Shown here in pieces: positions 1 to 15,662 of a DNA stretch of 64,000 nt (within the stretch, counting starts at the first letter, position 1; the number at the start of each line of letters is the position of its first letter). The notes below the pieces were generated by a model that was given only the letters and a program-made list of their open reading frames with translations, ran no database searches and was not told the origin of the DNA. The stretch comes from Megalonaias nervosa (taxonomy: Eukaryota; Mollusca; Bivalvia; Unionida; Unionidae): positions 1 through 64,000 of the forward strand of contig JAECUM010033273.1 of the NCBI GenBank assembly GCA_016617855.1, in the 5' to 3' direction. The translations under genes and the position numbers were made by a program.

Positions 1-215
1 TGGTACTAACAGCTGCCTCGCTTGGCGCTCAGCATTAAGAGGCTAGTGTTAGGACTGGTCGGCCTGGTGTCAGGATAATGTGACTGGGTGGGACATCATG
101 CTACATGTCTGCGGCATGATGCCCCAGTGCTAGACATCACTATAAACTGCCACACTGCAGAGACATCGTAGCAATATGACTGAAAAATTGTTAAAGCTAT
201 GCTAAAAATCCAAAT

Positions 216-259
<44 letters not shown>

Positions 260-264
260 CACAC
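1..264 (+). mobile_element. CA-tailed SINE, 5' end cut by window edge
   Basis: This sequence matches, nearly base for base, the body of the complete SINE at 15293-15647: the cctcgcttggcgctcagcat block, the gctagacatcactat block and the gttaaaaatccaaatca end followed by (CA)n. Only the body and tail are visible; the tRNA-like head would lie before base 1. Confidence 0.8.
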
Positions 265-1697
265 CAAATATATAAAATGTAAAAAAAGTTATTGGCTCTC
301 TTTTTTTACAATTTACCTCAGAAGTTCAGGAAGTGAAGATGACCAAGTGGAGCTTGCACTTTTTTGAAAGGTGCACATCTGGAGTAAGGCCAAGCTGTAT
401 ACTCTATAAGCGATATTACACCCATCAATCATACACCAAAATAAAGTGAATTAAAGGTCCTTTGAACAATACCTAAGATATACAAGGTCTTTTTTAAATA
501 GCCAGTATAACTAGTGAGGAAACCCGGGGAAATTATTTTTCTTTAAAATTTTAACCCTATGCAAAATACGAAACTGTAGAGCGCCACCATAAGTATATTT
601 TTTTTTTTTTTATTTTTTTTTTTTTTTAGTTTATTATTACAAATTATTCATTTAAAGAAATAAAAGGCCACATGTATCAGAGTAAATTTCCAATTGCTTG
701 GGCATTTAAAGAAATAAAAAAGCCACATGTATCAAAGGGGTAAATTTCCAATTGCTTGGGAATATTTGTATCTTTTCCTTTTGTAGGTAAATTATCAGAT
801 TTCAGAATATTTTAAGTTAAACTTTGACAACTTTTAAATGCAATTTCTTGTTTATTTAAATGAAATGGAAAGTAATTGCTAAATTTGAATTTAAATGAAT
901 TAGTAATTGATCAGGTTTCCAGCAAGATGATTTTGCTAACCAAGGATATTAATTTTGTGTAATTTTTTTATTTTACTTGTACTCAGATTTAACTGTTCAC
1001 TCTATTGTTTGAGATGGCACAGTCAGTATAGTCGATTTATAGCAATAAAGAAGTGGGGAAGTGTTTATTGTGTCACCTATTTTATTCAGTTTTGTATCAT
1101 GCATATATATAGAATCAGTACCTTAATGGTGGATATACATAGTAGCACAACGTGGACAGGGGGATGGAAATATGGAAGAACTGTCCAGATGGAATGGTCT
1201 ATATAAGTTTTATCCATTGATGTGCAACCAAAGACAGCATCTTGAACCATTTAATGGAATACATAAAGTACCACATATTGCCTGATAATGTTGTGGCAAA
1301 ACAAAACAATGCAGGTGCTTGCATAATGCCTGATAATGTTGTGGCAAAACAAAGTAACATAGGCAATTGCAAAAATTTGAAGAAAAATTCTTTGGTTGCA
1401 ACTATACAGAAATGGACTATTTGGTTTCAATTTTCGTTTTATTTTTAAAGATTCTTTTTGTACAGTCATGAGGAGCCTAGATATGTAAATACGCTACATA
1501 GACTTAGATAATTGTAACAGCATTTATATCAGTTTTTTTAATTCATGTGTTTTATATTCAAATTTGATAATTTTATTATCTATATTTGATATTTGTATGA
1601 TCTGCATGTTTTAAGACACACAGTATATCCTATTTTTGAGCATTTTCAATTGTTTTGCATGGTTAAGCATGTTGTCCAACAGTCTAACATTGTAGAT
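265..1697. other. intronic or upstream DNA with two short duplications
   Basis: No exon is seen. A stretch of about 58 bp containing ccacatgtatca and aatttccaattgcttggg is present twice (about 650-765). A stretch of about 50 bp containing gcctgataatgttgtggcaa is present twice (about 1279-1354). Poly-T runs are at 600-630. The short open frames here are AT-rich and resemble nothing. Confidence 0.6.
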
Positions 1698-2258
1698 GCT
1701 ATTTAACTTAAATTACATGCCATTTTTATGAGAGGTATACACAGACATCAGTAATCATTGACATGACTATTTAACTTAAAATGCATGTCATTTGGTTGAC
1801 AGATATAGACAGACATAATTAATCTTTGACATGACAATTTAACTTGAAATGCATGTCATTTGGGCGACAGGCATACACAGACATATCAGTATTCTTTGAC
1901 ATGAAAATTTAACTTGAAATGCTTGTCAGTTTTATGACATATACATGGACATACAAGTAATCTTTGACATGACTATTTAACTTCAAATGCATGTCATTTG
2001 GATGGCAGGTATGCACAGACATATCAGTATTCTTTGACATGACTATTTAACTTCAAATGTATGTCATTTGGATGGCAGGTATGCACAGACACATCAGTAT
2101 TCTTTGACATGACTATTTAACTTTAAATGCTTGTCATTTGGTTGACGCAGGTATACATTGACATATCAGTATTTTTTTTACATGACAATTCAAATTGAAA
2201 TGCATGTAATTTTTATGACCTGTACACAGACATATCAGTATTCTTTGACACACCAATT
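1698..2258. repeat. 70-bp tandem satellite, about 8 copies
   Basis: The unit carries ctttgacatgactatttaac, then atgcatgtcatttgg, then gcacagacatatcagtat. It recurs about every 70 bp with moderate divergence, and outer copies are more degraded than central ones. Confidence 0.85.
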
Positions 2259-2312
2259 ATGTTTTGACATCACATCATTTTCATTGTTGCATGTTTTGTG
2301 TCTTCACATTAG

Positions 2313-2327
2313 GAGCAAAAAGCCAAG
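2313..2327 (+). other. candidate 15-nt microexon (EQKAK), unproven
   Basis: A pyrimidine-rich stretch ending in cttcacattag is followed by 15 bases reading EQKAK and then AAG|GTAAAC, a fair splice donor. Both ends are in phase 0, which is the phase needed to join exon 9784-9952 (AKKQGQKG...). A Lys/Gln-rich insertion would fit this part of the protein. A 15-base match is weak evidence, and transcript data would be decisive. Confidence 0.22.
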
Positions 2328-2339
2328 GTAAACTAAAGT

Positions 2340-5300
2340 TGTAGTGTGATACCTATACCTTTCCCTATAGATACATTAGTGTTATTATGGAGAAACCATT
2401 GTTATCTTTGATTTATCACTTTATTAATTAATTGATAGAATAAACCTCTAGAAAGTTCTTTATTTTGAAACTGAAGAAATCAGTTTGGCAAAAAATGCTA
2501 TATTGTCTATAATTTTCTCTGTCTCAAATGTTTTGTACATTACCAGTCCATCAAAATCATCAAATTTTACTCTGTAATTTTTTTTTGAGAAAACTTATAT
2601 TCTTGTTATGATTTTGTAAATAATGTGCTAAAAGTTGTTGAAAATTTTTGTTAATATGTTTATATTTGTTCATATACTCAAACAGCAACAAAATGAAAAG
2701 TGTTTGAAAAATTACATATAATACAGCATAGTCTGTTAAACAAATTGATATGACATGCAATATTTATTTCTATTTTTAATTTCCAAATAGTAGAGATCTT
2801 AGTGTAAAAGTTTGTTGGGGTTTTTTTGGAGGGAGTGGATTATGCTGTCTATTCTAATTTAGTAAGAATTGCTTGTATTTCTAATAATAGACACTTTTCT
2901 AAATTTGGCTATGTTGACCTTTTGCCCTTTCAAAATGAGCCTAGATATCTAAAGGGACATAATTAAAAAGCTAACCTTCAGAGGAAATGAGTATATTCAG
3001 TGGTTATCTACCTTGATGCTGTTTTTACCACGTCTCTTGAACAATCATTTCGATACAAATTTGCTTAAATACTTTTATTTGTTTGTACATTACTTTTGAA
3101 AATTCGAAGACAAAACCTGTTTCAATTTTTTGACTTGATATTAAATCTCCATAATAGCATGCTTAAAAACAAACACGCAAAAAAAAAAAAAAAAAAAATA
3201 AGATGTATTTATCTGTGTAAAGCAGATTCCTAACTCTGCACTATATAGACCTCGATCTATCTTCATATAATGTGCATACAGACCAGTTTTGGAATTCATA
3301 ACACTCTTGAACCAATCATAAATGAGGTTGTTTTCAAGGGTTATTTCTGATTGGCTGTCTTAGCATCTGGTCTATCTGCTTGCCGTAACTGATGAAATGG
3401 AATAAAGAAGACCCAGATAGGTTGAAACATAATTTGAAAGATGATCTGGGTTTGTATCATATGCAGTTAGGTGTGTGGCACAGATGAATAAATATGGTGT
3501 ACAAATGTTACCCCATCTACTGAACGTCATGTTTTATTTTAATTTTTCGTGGCAAATGACTCACCTGAGTCAATTGAAGGAATGTTGTACATGAAAATCA
3601 AAGCTGACAAAATGTTAAAGAGCAAAAGTAAAAAATAATTGTGCAAAGAAAGATGCTTATAATTACTGCATTATTTAAGAAATATCATCCTGTTTATAAT
3701 GTTAGGTATTAAGAAATATTCATATGACTTTTCAGCCTACAAGATCACAAAGTTTGTTTTCAGAATCTAGATGACTAAAAAGGATGTCTGTCTTGAAATT
3801 ACACTTAATATATGGTTTGAAAAAGTTCGATAATTTGACATTTTTTAATATCATGCACGTGTCACTATTTTATATTACATTTTGTCAGCTGTATTATACA
3901 TTGTAATTATTATGAACTCGTGTTATTGATGTGCAATATTATGGTACCTCTAAAACCATGTACACTTGCATTTGACTAGGGATTTCATTGTATTTCATCA
4001 GCAAGTAAAACCTATTTACATGAAAGAATATTATTATATCATTTTGTAACTGATCTGCAAGAAATGTTGGTGACGTATTTAAAATAAGGTAGATGAGATA
4101 TAGAACATATTATTTAGAAGGATTTTAGCAGGCTGATGTGTTTTAATTTTGTCCCTACTTGGAATCAAATCTGGTTACAAGTTCTGGCATCCTTCACCTC
4201 ACCTGTGTGCACCAGTACCCATACACTCTTAACCAAATGCACATCCCAAACAAAGGATGGAAATTAATAGTGAAATCTTGTAATGTATTCATACCAGACC
4301 AAAAACTCACTAGTACATGTTTTCTTGTAATATAAGAGAGATTAAGACATGCCAGTGGAAGGTGATCTTTTCCAATTATTCCTTTATTTTTAGAAATTGT
4401 CAGATTTCACCAGACTTGTTGCATTTTGCACCAGAAAAAAATAAAACACAGAAATACTATCAGAAGAAAGGCAATAAAAAGTGTTGGTTACATATTGGTT
4501 TCATATTATACTTTTCAAATACATCAAGTTGTTCACTCTTTCCTTGATTTCTAATTAGAAAACAGTTTAGTTACATGCTGTTGTTTTGATGTAGAATCAC
4601 TGGCCTATGTCTGTGAGTTTTGTTTCCATTTTGACTTAGCATTACTTGTCTACATCTAATAATTTGCCAGGGATCTTAGAACTTCACTGGAAATAAGCAT
4701 TACATTATTGCTTTAATTTGCTATTGATTGAATATCCCTCCAGTATTGTTTGAGAGCACCCTTATGATCCTGGATCAAATAAAGTTGATTCTGAACCCAG
4801 CTAGTCATTAATTGTTTAGGTTTATTTGTGGATAAAATTTTTCGGAATAATTTTCAGCAAACAAAGTTTTAGGATGGAATCTGTTATTTCCTTTTTTGTT
4901 ATTCAGTCATATTCCATACACTAGAATTTATTTCTCCATGTCCCATGGCTTGTTATAATCATCCCAGATCACAATTCCAGTTCTTTTCATACCAACTCAG
5001 TTCAACAATTTTTCAATGTAGATGTGTCTGGCTGTATGAGTTGGCTATCTCAAAACTATTTAATCCCTTTTTTCTAACTGTAATATGATTTGTGCTAATA
5101 CATATTACCTTTGTCAGAAATATCATTCATGGAGAGACCAAGAGGTTCCTATACTCGCTAAATGTTGCTTACACAATAATAACAACAAATAGATGTTTCA
5201 TTGGCAAGAAAGCCTATAAGCACATAAATTTTATCTATATGAAGACAACTATGAAAGGTATTCTTTTATACGAAAAAAATGACTGGCTAATTGCAATGGA

Positions 5301-5370
5301 GTGTAGATGCATGGTAGTGTAGATGGAAGTTCCTTGTAAGAACTGAAGCCTTGGTAGACTCTTGTTTTAT
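2340..5370. other. AT-rich non-coding stretch
   Basis: I see no exon, RNA gene or organised repeat here. There is a poly-A run at 3178-3199 and scattered AT-rich simple sequence. Short open frames such as the one at 4317-4547 have no family resemblance and no fitting splice sites. Confidence 0.5.
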
Positions 5371-5465
5371 GTGGTCTTTTATAGAATAATTTTTGATTCT
5401 TTTAGATTTAACTAGATCCTGTACATTCACATCTCTCCTTTTCCTGTTCCTCATCTCCCATCCCC

Positions 5466-5513
<48 letters not shown>

Positions 5514-5870
5514 AATTGATCTTGATTTATGTAGCCGTTTATAGTAGAATTCTAGATTTTATTAGATTTAACTAGGTCCCATACATTCACATGTCTCCTT
5601 TTCCCCTTCCTCATCTCCCATCCCTAACACACACACACACACACACACACAGATCAGTTGATCTTGATTTATGTAGCCATTTTAAGTAGAATTCTAGATT
5701 CTATTAGATTTAAGTAGATGCTTGGTAGCCATCAGAAACTAAAAACGTATGTTGACTAACTTGGAGCAAAGTGAATTTACTAGGTCCCAACCTCTCAGAT
5801 TCCTCCTTTCTCCCTCCCGCTTCCCTTGTACACACACACACATATACACACACATCAGTCGATCTTTTTT
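5371..5870. repeat. three ~170-bp tandem copies, each with a (CA)n tract
   Basis: The unit runs through tagatttaactag, a pyrimidine-rich cctcatctcccatcccc segment, a (CA)n run (5466-5513, 5628-5651 and a degraded one at 5830-5853) and gatcttgatttatgtagcc. The CA run shortens from first to last copy. Confidence 0.8.
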
Positions 5871-7530
5871 CTGGTAACATTGTTAAGGAAAGTTAGAATA
5901 TTAGAGCCAGCAGAAAGCCTTGCTTACTAAAGTTTACTCTTAATTGATATAATTGTACAAAGGCTCTGTTACCTTGAATTCTTTGTACACTCTGTAATAA
6001 TTAAACCAAGAATATTAATTAAAATTTTCAGTTCATTCATATGTTAAAATGTTTCTTAACATATAATAAGAAATAATAATAAGCTGTATAAACACATTAA
6101 AATACACTGTAATTAATAGCTTTATTGATTGATAGAGCAGGAGAAATTAGAGGGTAGAAAATAAAACAGTCTGGTGATTTCAGTTAAAATATACAGTTTT
6201 TAGTGTATGTCTGTAGATTCATCAGATGAAATTTTGACAGCATTTGATTTTTTGTTGATAAAATAGAAAAAATATTGTGATATCAGATAGGTCATAGAGA
6301 GAATGATGCTGTCAATTACTGATAATAAAACATTGATTTGATGTGTTAATTGTTTATGCCATGATTCCTGTTCTTCAGAAATTCTGGCCATAACAAACAT
6401 ATTTTATAGTTCAGCTTTATGATTAAAACATAATAAGATACATGATGCATATATTCAATGTATCATCTAATTGCTTTGTGATTGAAGATTATCTTACATA
6501 GAAAATGGCTTTACTTACATCAAGAGATAAAACTATGTACTCTATCGCTATTAAATATCGCATTGTATCCATACACAAGCATTTGTGTCATGTACCAATT
6601 CACAGTTTCACCACATCATTTTTTCAGCACAGCTTCACATTAATAATGAAACTATTCAAGCTTCTAGATGATATGAATAATGCATGCAAAGAAAATTAGA
6701 AATTACTGAACTAACATTAGTGATCTCACCTATAGTTTACAAGAATCACGTTTGGAAATAATTGATACCATTCCAGCTTGAACGACAAAAAACTATGCCT
6801 GAAACCAGGAAAGAAAAGGAACAGGTATAGAAATACTATAAATGGTGTACACACGCATTTGTTGCTTGTTTCTTTGACAAAGTTTTAGGTAAATTGCTGT
6901 GGTCAGTGTTTATTAATGAATTGAGAGATGAATAATTTAAATTTAATTTTAAATTTAATTTGATGCCTTTGTGGGCATACAAAATCCGTATTTCTTTAGT
7001 TTTGTAATAAGTTGGATCAAAACTTCCTTTTTATTTGCAAAGAATAACGGAAGCATCTTACTTATTGCAATTACTGTTAAATGCACTGGTGTGGATAAAA
7101 ATTACTTATTTTATAATTTATTTATAAAGAATACATCACTTTGGTTTTTATCAGCAGCTTTATTGGGAGGACATTTTCAGTAATCAGGAATTCTTTGTTG
7201 TTAATTAATGACATTTTGCTGAAGGCATTTAAATATCATCAAGCGTGTATCAACTGCATGAGGTAAAAGGGTATAATTAGCACTGCTTGTTTGTGATTTA
7301 CACATAGTGTTTGTGAGTTTTGTACATTTTAATTTGGGGTGGGGGAATGTACAAATAATTATGGATAAAAATAATAATTATAAATTTCAGTTGATTCTTA
7401 AGTAAAAGATTTGCTTATTTTTGTACAAGACTAAATAGTTCTTTGTACAGTAAATTTGAGTACATATACTCGTATATTACACAACTTTTTATACATTAGA
7501 GTGTGTAAAAATAACTGACAGTGCAAAAAA
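5871..7530. other. AT-rich non-coding stretch
   Basis: Nothing recognisable. A short palindromic AT run (tttaaatttaattttaaatt) lies near 6936-6960. The short open frames at 6505-6699 and 6971-7183 resemble no family. Confidence 0.5.
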
Positions 7531-7534
7531 GGTA

Positions 7535-8375
7535 CTGGGTATGAATATTCCACACAGGGTTATAGGGTACACATGATATAATGAGTATGGATTTTCCATA
7601 CAGGTTTATTGGGTACACATGATATACTGGGTATGAATATTCCACATAGGGTTATTAGGTACACATGATATACTGGGTACGAATATTCCACACAGGGTTA
7701 TTGGGTACACATGATATAATGAGTATGGATTTTCTACACAGGGTTATATGGTAAACATGATATACTGGGTACAAATATTCTACACAGGGTTATAGGGTAA
7801 ACATGATAAAATGAGTATGGATTTTCCACACAGGGTTATAGGGTAAACATGATATACTAGGTATGAACATTCCACACAGGGTTATAGGGTAAACATGATA
7901 TAATGGGTATGAATTTTCCACACAGGGTTATAGGGTAAACATGATATACTAGGTATGAACATTCCACACAGGGTTATAGGGTAAACATGATATAATGGGT
8001 ATGAATTTTCCACACAGGGTTATAGGGTAAACATGATATAATGGGTATGAATTTTCCACACAGGGTTATAGGGTAAACATGATATAATGGGTATGAATTT
8101 TCCACACAGGGTTATAGGGTAAACATGATATAATGGGTATGAATTTTCCACACAGGGTTATAGGGTAAACATGATATACTAGGTATGAACATTCCACGCA
8201 GGGTTATAGGGTAAACATGATATAATGGGTATGAATTTTCCACACAGGGTTATAGGGTAAACATGATATACTAGGTATGAACATTCCACGCAGGGTTATA
8301 GGGTAAACATGATATAATGGGTATGAATTTTCCACACAGGGTTATAGGGTGAACATAATACACAGGTTACGGATA
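7535..8375. repeat. 46-bp satellite, about 18 copies with alternating types
   Basis: The unit is cacagggttatagggtaaac, then atgatata, then a variable half: either atgggtatgaattttc or ctaggtatgaacattc. In the central part the two variants alternate, giving a 92-bp higher-order period (for example 7860-8030 and 8170-8330). The flanks are more diverged. Confidence 0.9.
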
Positions 8376-8899
8376 TTTCATACAGGTTTGGAAAGAGCTG
8401 TAGTGTCAACAACTGTCAATATAAAGTAATTGATACAAAAGTTACAGAACCTTACTTTAAATTCATTTAGAGTGAAAACAACTTTTTTCTTACAGTAATT
8501 GTTTTCTATTTTACTAATTTTTGTGCATTTTATTGTTACTATAAACCAAAAAGCCAAATAACCAGTATGCAATTTCTCAGAATTAAATGCTTGTTACTTT
8601 TTTAGCTGTGAAAATTGAACCACATGCAAGTAATTGAATTCAATTTATTTCCTGATTATTGCTAGCTTTGCCAACTATCAAATTTATTGAGATCAAGAGT
8701 ATTGTCAAATATTTGATTATTTCTCAGACAAGTCATTACAACAACAGGGTGTAAACTGTTCTAGAGTTAGTGATCAGCTTTTTCTTCATTTTGTTGTTCA
8801 GTTGAGATAAGTTATACAAATTCATGTTTGAAGTAAAATCAGGAAAATGTTTGTTTCTTTTATAGCTATAAGAAAACTATTGAGAGTATAGTTAAAATA

Positions 8900-9630
8900 A
8901 GTACTCCCTCATTATAACACTGTCAATGGGAGCCATAGTGTATACAACCTTATACTGAGGCCACCATATATTATGTATTATATGATACATATAATTTTGA
9001 TACCGCTTAATGATATGGAATCTATGACGATACTTGCCTTATATACAGGAACAGTGTTGTAATGATAAGCCTTATAGTGAGACTGTCTTATAATGAAGTA
9101 CATGGTACATATAATTTTACTATCACTTAATGATATGGAATTCATGACAATACTTGCCTTATACAGGAACAGTGTTGTAATGATAAGCCTTATAGTGAGA
9201 CTGTCTTATAATGAAGTAGATGATACATATAACTTGACTATGACATGATGAAATGGAATCCATGATCATACTTGCCTTATACAGAAACCATGTTATAATG
9301 ATAAGCCTTTAAGTGAGACTGTCTTATTATGAAGTACATGATACATATAACTTGACTATGACATGATGAAATGGAATCCATGATCATCACTTGCCTTATA
9401 TACAGGAACCATGTTGTAATGATGAGCCTTTAAGTGAGACTGTCTTATGATGAAGTACACGATAGATTTAATTTTACTATCACTTAATGATATGGAATCC
9501 ATGACAATACTTGCCTTATACAGGAACCATGTTATATTGATGAGTGTTATAGTGAAATGTGACCCATGATCATACCCAATTTATCAGAGAAACCATATTA
9601 TAATGAGGGCATTGTAGTGAGGGAGTACTG
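8900..9630. mobile_element. TA-flanked inverted-repeat element with internal ~116-bp tandem units
   Basis: The left end reads TA|agtactccctcattataac and the right end reads gtagtgagggagtactg|TA, so 11 terminal bases are inverted repeats flanked by TA. Between them a unit of about 116 bp is repeated about six times (tgccttatacaggaaccatg, then gtgagactgtcttat, then gatatggaatccatga). There is no transposase frame. The end shape and TA flanks recall pogo/Tigger-like non-autonomous elements; that class call is inference. Related units lie at 34020-34200 and 57850-58385. Confidence 0.65.
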
Positions 9631-9783
9631 TATATACATATTAACTGCCAGCCTTTAAAATTTTTTGTTAGTCCCTGAGTGGGTTTTATACCATGTAAAA
9701 TGATTAGATTTTTGAAAAGCTGAAAGGAAAATATATGTATATAAGTACATGTACTATGGAGATTAATTTCTTTAACAATGCAG

Positions 9784-9952
9784 GCAAAGAAACAGGGCCA
9801 GAAAGGCTACCAAAAACCAGGACAGAAAAAGGAGGTGAAAAAAGAACGGGAAAAGCCTGGGCGAGGTGCAGGAGATTCCAAAACTATCAAACAACTTCTA
9901 GGAGAACTGTACGGTGATAAGGAATATTTGGAAAAACTCAATAAGGATGAAA
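9784..9952 (+). CDS. ODAD4: ODAD4 exon: charged linker and QLLGELYGDKEYLEKL block
   Basis: The 3' splice site is the cag ending at 9783, and the donor is gaaa|GTGAGT at 9953. It starts in phase 0 and leaves one base. The first part (AKKQGQKGYQKPGQKKEVKK...) is a lysine/glutamine-rich linker. The second (TIKQLLGELYGDKEYLEKLNKDE) is the conserved block after the N-terminal TPRs of ODAD4; vertebrate proteins have a closely similar LLGELYVDKEYLEKL segment. An ATG at 9778 just upstream is intronic and is not taken as the start, because the family has TPR sequence before this point. Exact use of the acceptor at 9783 is inferred from the sequence. Confidence 0.93.
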
Positions 9953-10224
9953 GTGAGTTATTAAAAATTTAGAGAGTCTACATTTTCTTGGAAAAATAAT
10001 CACACTTTGGATTAAGTAAACTCTTGTTGGTGCTTGAATAAAATGAAATGGTATATTTTAAATGTTTGCAAATTTTACATGACCTTTAACTGTAAGAGAA
10101 TGCCATGTGTATACAGCTTGGGCTGTAATTCTACATTAAGCCATCATTTTGACTGTTTCATTTGAAACTTTTATCATAATCTCCAAGTAGATTAAGTGAT
10201 TTTATTTTAAGAGGCATAGAAAAA
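9953..10224. other. start of intron, no features
   Basis: Unique AT-rich intron sequence between the exon donor and the 43-bp satellite. Confidence 0.6.
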
Positions 10225-12355
10225 TTGCATGATACAGAAATGTACAAGGCAAAGGAAAGCCTATAGTCATGATATAGAAATTTATGATGAGGCGAAGTAC
10301 AGCATACAGCCATGATATAACAGTTTTATGATGAGGCAAAGTACAGCCTATAGCCATGACATAGAATTTTATAATGAGGCAAAGTACAGCACATGGTTGT
10401 GATATATAAATTTATAATGAGGCAAAATACAACACATGGCCATGATATAGAAATTTATAATGAGGCAAAGTACAGCACATGGCCATGATATAGAATTGTA
10501 TGATGAGGCAAAGTACAGCCTATAGTCATATAGAAATTTATGATGAGGCAAAGTACAGCATACAGCCATGATATAAAAGTTTTACAATGAGGCAAAGTAC
10601 AGCCTATAGCTATGACATAGAAATGTATGATGAGGCAAAGTAGAGCCTATAGCCATGACATAGAAATTTATAATGAGGCAAAGTACAGCATATGACCATG
10701 ATATAGAAATATATGATGAGGCAAAATACAGCCTGTAGCCATGACATAGAAATTTATAATGAGGCAAAGTACTGCACATGCCATGATATAGAAATGTATG
10801 ATGAGGCAAAGTACAGCCTATAGTCATGATATAGAAATTTATGATGAGGCAAAGTACAGCATACAACCATGACATAGAAATGTATGATGAGGCAAAGTAC
10901 AGCATGTGGCCATGATATAGAAATGTATGATGAGGCAAAGTACAGTCTATAGCCATGACATATAAATTTATAATGAGGCAAAGTACAGCATATGGCATGA
11001 GACAGAAATGTATGATGAGGCAAAGTACAGCCTATAGTCATGATATAGAAATTTATGATGAGGCAAAGTACAGCACATGGCCATGATATAGAAATTTATA
11101 ATGCGGCAAAGTACAGCACATGGCCATGATATAGAAATTTATAATGAGGCAAAGTACAGACTATAGCCAAGACATAGAAATTTATAATGAGGCAAAGTAG
11201 AACACATGGCCATGACATAGAAATTTATGAGGGAAAGTACAGCCTATAGCTATGACATAGAAATTTATAATGAGGCAAAGTACAGCCTATAGTCATGATA
11301 TAGAAATTTATAATGAGGCAAAGTACAGCACATGGCTGTGATATAGAAATGTATGATGAGGCAAAGTACAGCCTATAGCCATGACATAGAAATTTATAAT
11401 GAGGCACTGTACAGCACATGCTCGTGATATAGAAATTTATAATGAGGCAAAGTACAGCACTTGGTCATGACATAAAAATTTATAATGAGGCAAAGTACAG
11501 CACATGGCCATGATATAGAAATGTATAATGAGACAAAGTACAGCACATGGCCATAATATAGAAATTTATAATGGGGCAAAGTACAGCACTTGGTCATGAT
11601 ATAGAAATTTATAATGAGGCAAAGTACAGCACATGGCCATGATATAGAAATTTATAATGAGGCAAAGTACAGCCTATAGCCATGACATATAAATTTATAA
11701 TGAAGCAAAGTAGAGCACATGGTCATGACATAAAAATATATAATGAGGCAAAGTACAGCACATGGCCGTGATATAGAAATGTATAATGGGACAAAGTACA
11801 GCACATGGCCCCAATATAGAAATTTATAATGAGGCAAAGTACAGCACTTGGTCATGATATAGAAATTTATAATGAGGCAAAGTACAGCACATGGCCATGA
11901 CATAGAAATTTATAATGAGGCAAAGTACAGCCTATAGCTATGACATATAAATTTATAATGAGGCAAAGTACAGCACATGGTCATGACATAAAAATTTATA
12001 ATGAGGCAAAGTACAGCACATGGCCATGATATAGAAATGTATAATGAGACAAAGTACAGCACATGGCCATAATATAGAAATTTACAATGAGGCAAAGTAC
12101 AGCACTTGGTCATGATATAGAAATTTATAATGAGGCAAAGTACAGCCTATAGCCATGACATATAAATTTATAATGAAGCAAAATACAGCACATGGCTATG
12201 ACATAGAAATTTATAATGAGGCGAAGTACAGCCTATAGCTATGACATAGAAATGTATAATGAGGCAAAGTACAGCACATGGCCATGATATAGAAATTTTT
12301 AATGAGGCAAAGTACAGCACATGACCATGATCTTGGAAATGTATGATGAGGCCAT
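10225..12355. repeat. 43-bp satellite array, about 49 copies
   Basis: The unit reads catgatatagaaatttataa, then tgaggcaaagtacagc, then either acatggc or ctatagc. The two endings are interspersed across 2.1 kb. Because 43 is not a multiple of three, reading frames through the array stay open only where variant units and indels happen to fit; those minus-strand frames are artefacts of the repeat. Confidence 0.95.
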
Positions 12356-14944
<2,589 letters not shown>

Positions 14945-15178
14945 TTGCATAGCTAACAGCTATGGTAACCATGCTTCTTGGAGCACAACCCAACTATTTT
15001 AGTCCAAATGTAATTGTATTTCATAGCAAACAGCTGTAAGAACCAACACTACTAGGAGCACAGTCCAACTATTTTAGTCTAAATGTGATTGTATTTCATA
15101 GCAAACAGCTGTAAGAACCAACACTACTAGGAGCACAGTCCAACTATTTTAGTCTAAATGCGATTGTATTTTATCCTC
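14945..15178. repeat. 75-bp tandem repeat, 3 copies
   Basis: The unit carries catagcaaacagctgtaag, then gagcacagtccaactatttt and agtctaaatg. Copies two and three are almost identical; the first is diverged. Confidence 0.85.
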
Positions 15179-15292
15179 TTGCTAAAGAAACTAGCAGAGA
15201 ATCTGATCTTTGCATTTATTTGTGCCATATTCAGATAAGGCCACATACATCAATGAAAATGTTTATTCTGCAATTACAAAGATGTTGAGCAC

Positions 15293-15598
15293 CACTCCGG
15301 AGACCTAAGTTGTTAGAGTATCTGGTTCGGATGTGGGAGGTTGCGGGTTTGAACCCCAGCTGAGTCATACCAAAGACTTATAAAAATGGTACTTGCAACT
15401 GCCTTGCTTGGCACTCAGCATTAAGAAGTTAGTGTTAGGACTGCTCGGCCAGGTGTCAGGATAATGTGACTGGGTGCGACATTATGCTACATGTCTGTGG
15501 CATGATGCCCAAGTGCTAGACATCACTATGAACTGCCACAATGCAGACATTGTAGTGATATGACTGAAAAATTGTTAAAGCTGTGTTAAAAATCCAAA

Positions 15599-15647
<49 letters not shown>
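15293..15647 (+). mobile_element. complete tRNA-derived SINE with (CA)n tail
   Basis: The head has a pol III box-B-like ggtttgaacc at about 15346 and a box-A-like region before it. The body is the one shared with 1-264, 38418-38735 and 59073-59222. The tail is (CA)n. Flanking 15-bp direct repeats, aaagatgttgagcac at 15278-15292 and aaagaggttgagcac at 15648-15662, differ at one base and are the target-site duplication. I cannot name the family. Confidence 0.88.
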
Positions 15648-15651
<4 letters not shown>

Positions 15652-15662
15652 GAGGTTGAGCA

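Noticed and set aside
9778..9783. ATG just before the first exon as a start codon
   Set aside because: The bases directly before 9784 form a splice acceptor (ttaacaatgcag), and ODAD4 proteins have N-terminal TPRs before this block, so the ATG is intronic.
10225..12355. Regular repeats that might look like a CRISPR array
   Set aside because: The units are contiguous with no unique spacers, and the surroundings are intronic eukaryotic DNA.
15293..15365. A tRNA gene at the head of the CA-tailed SINE
   Set aside because: Only the promoter boxes are tRNA-like. It is a retroposon with target duplications.
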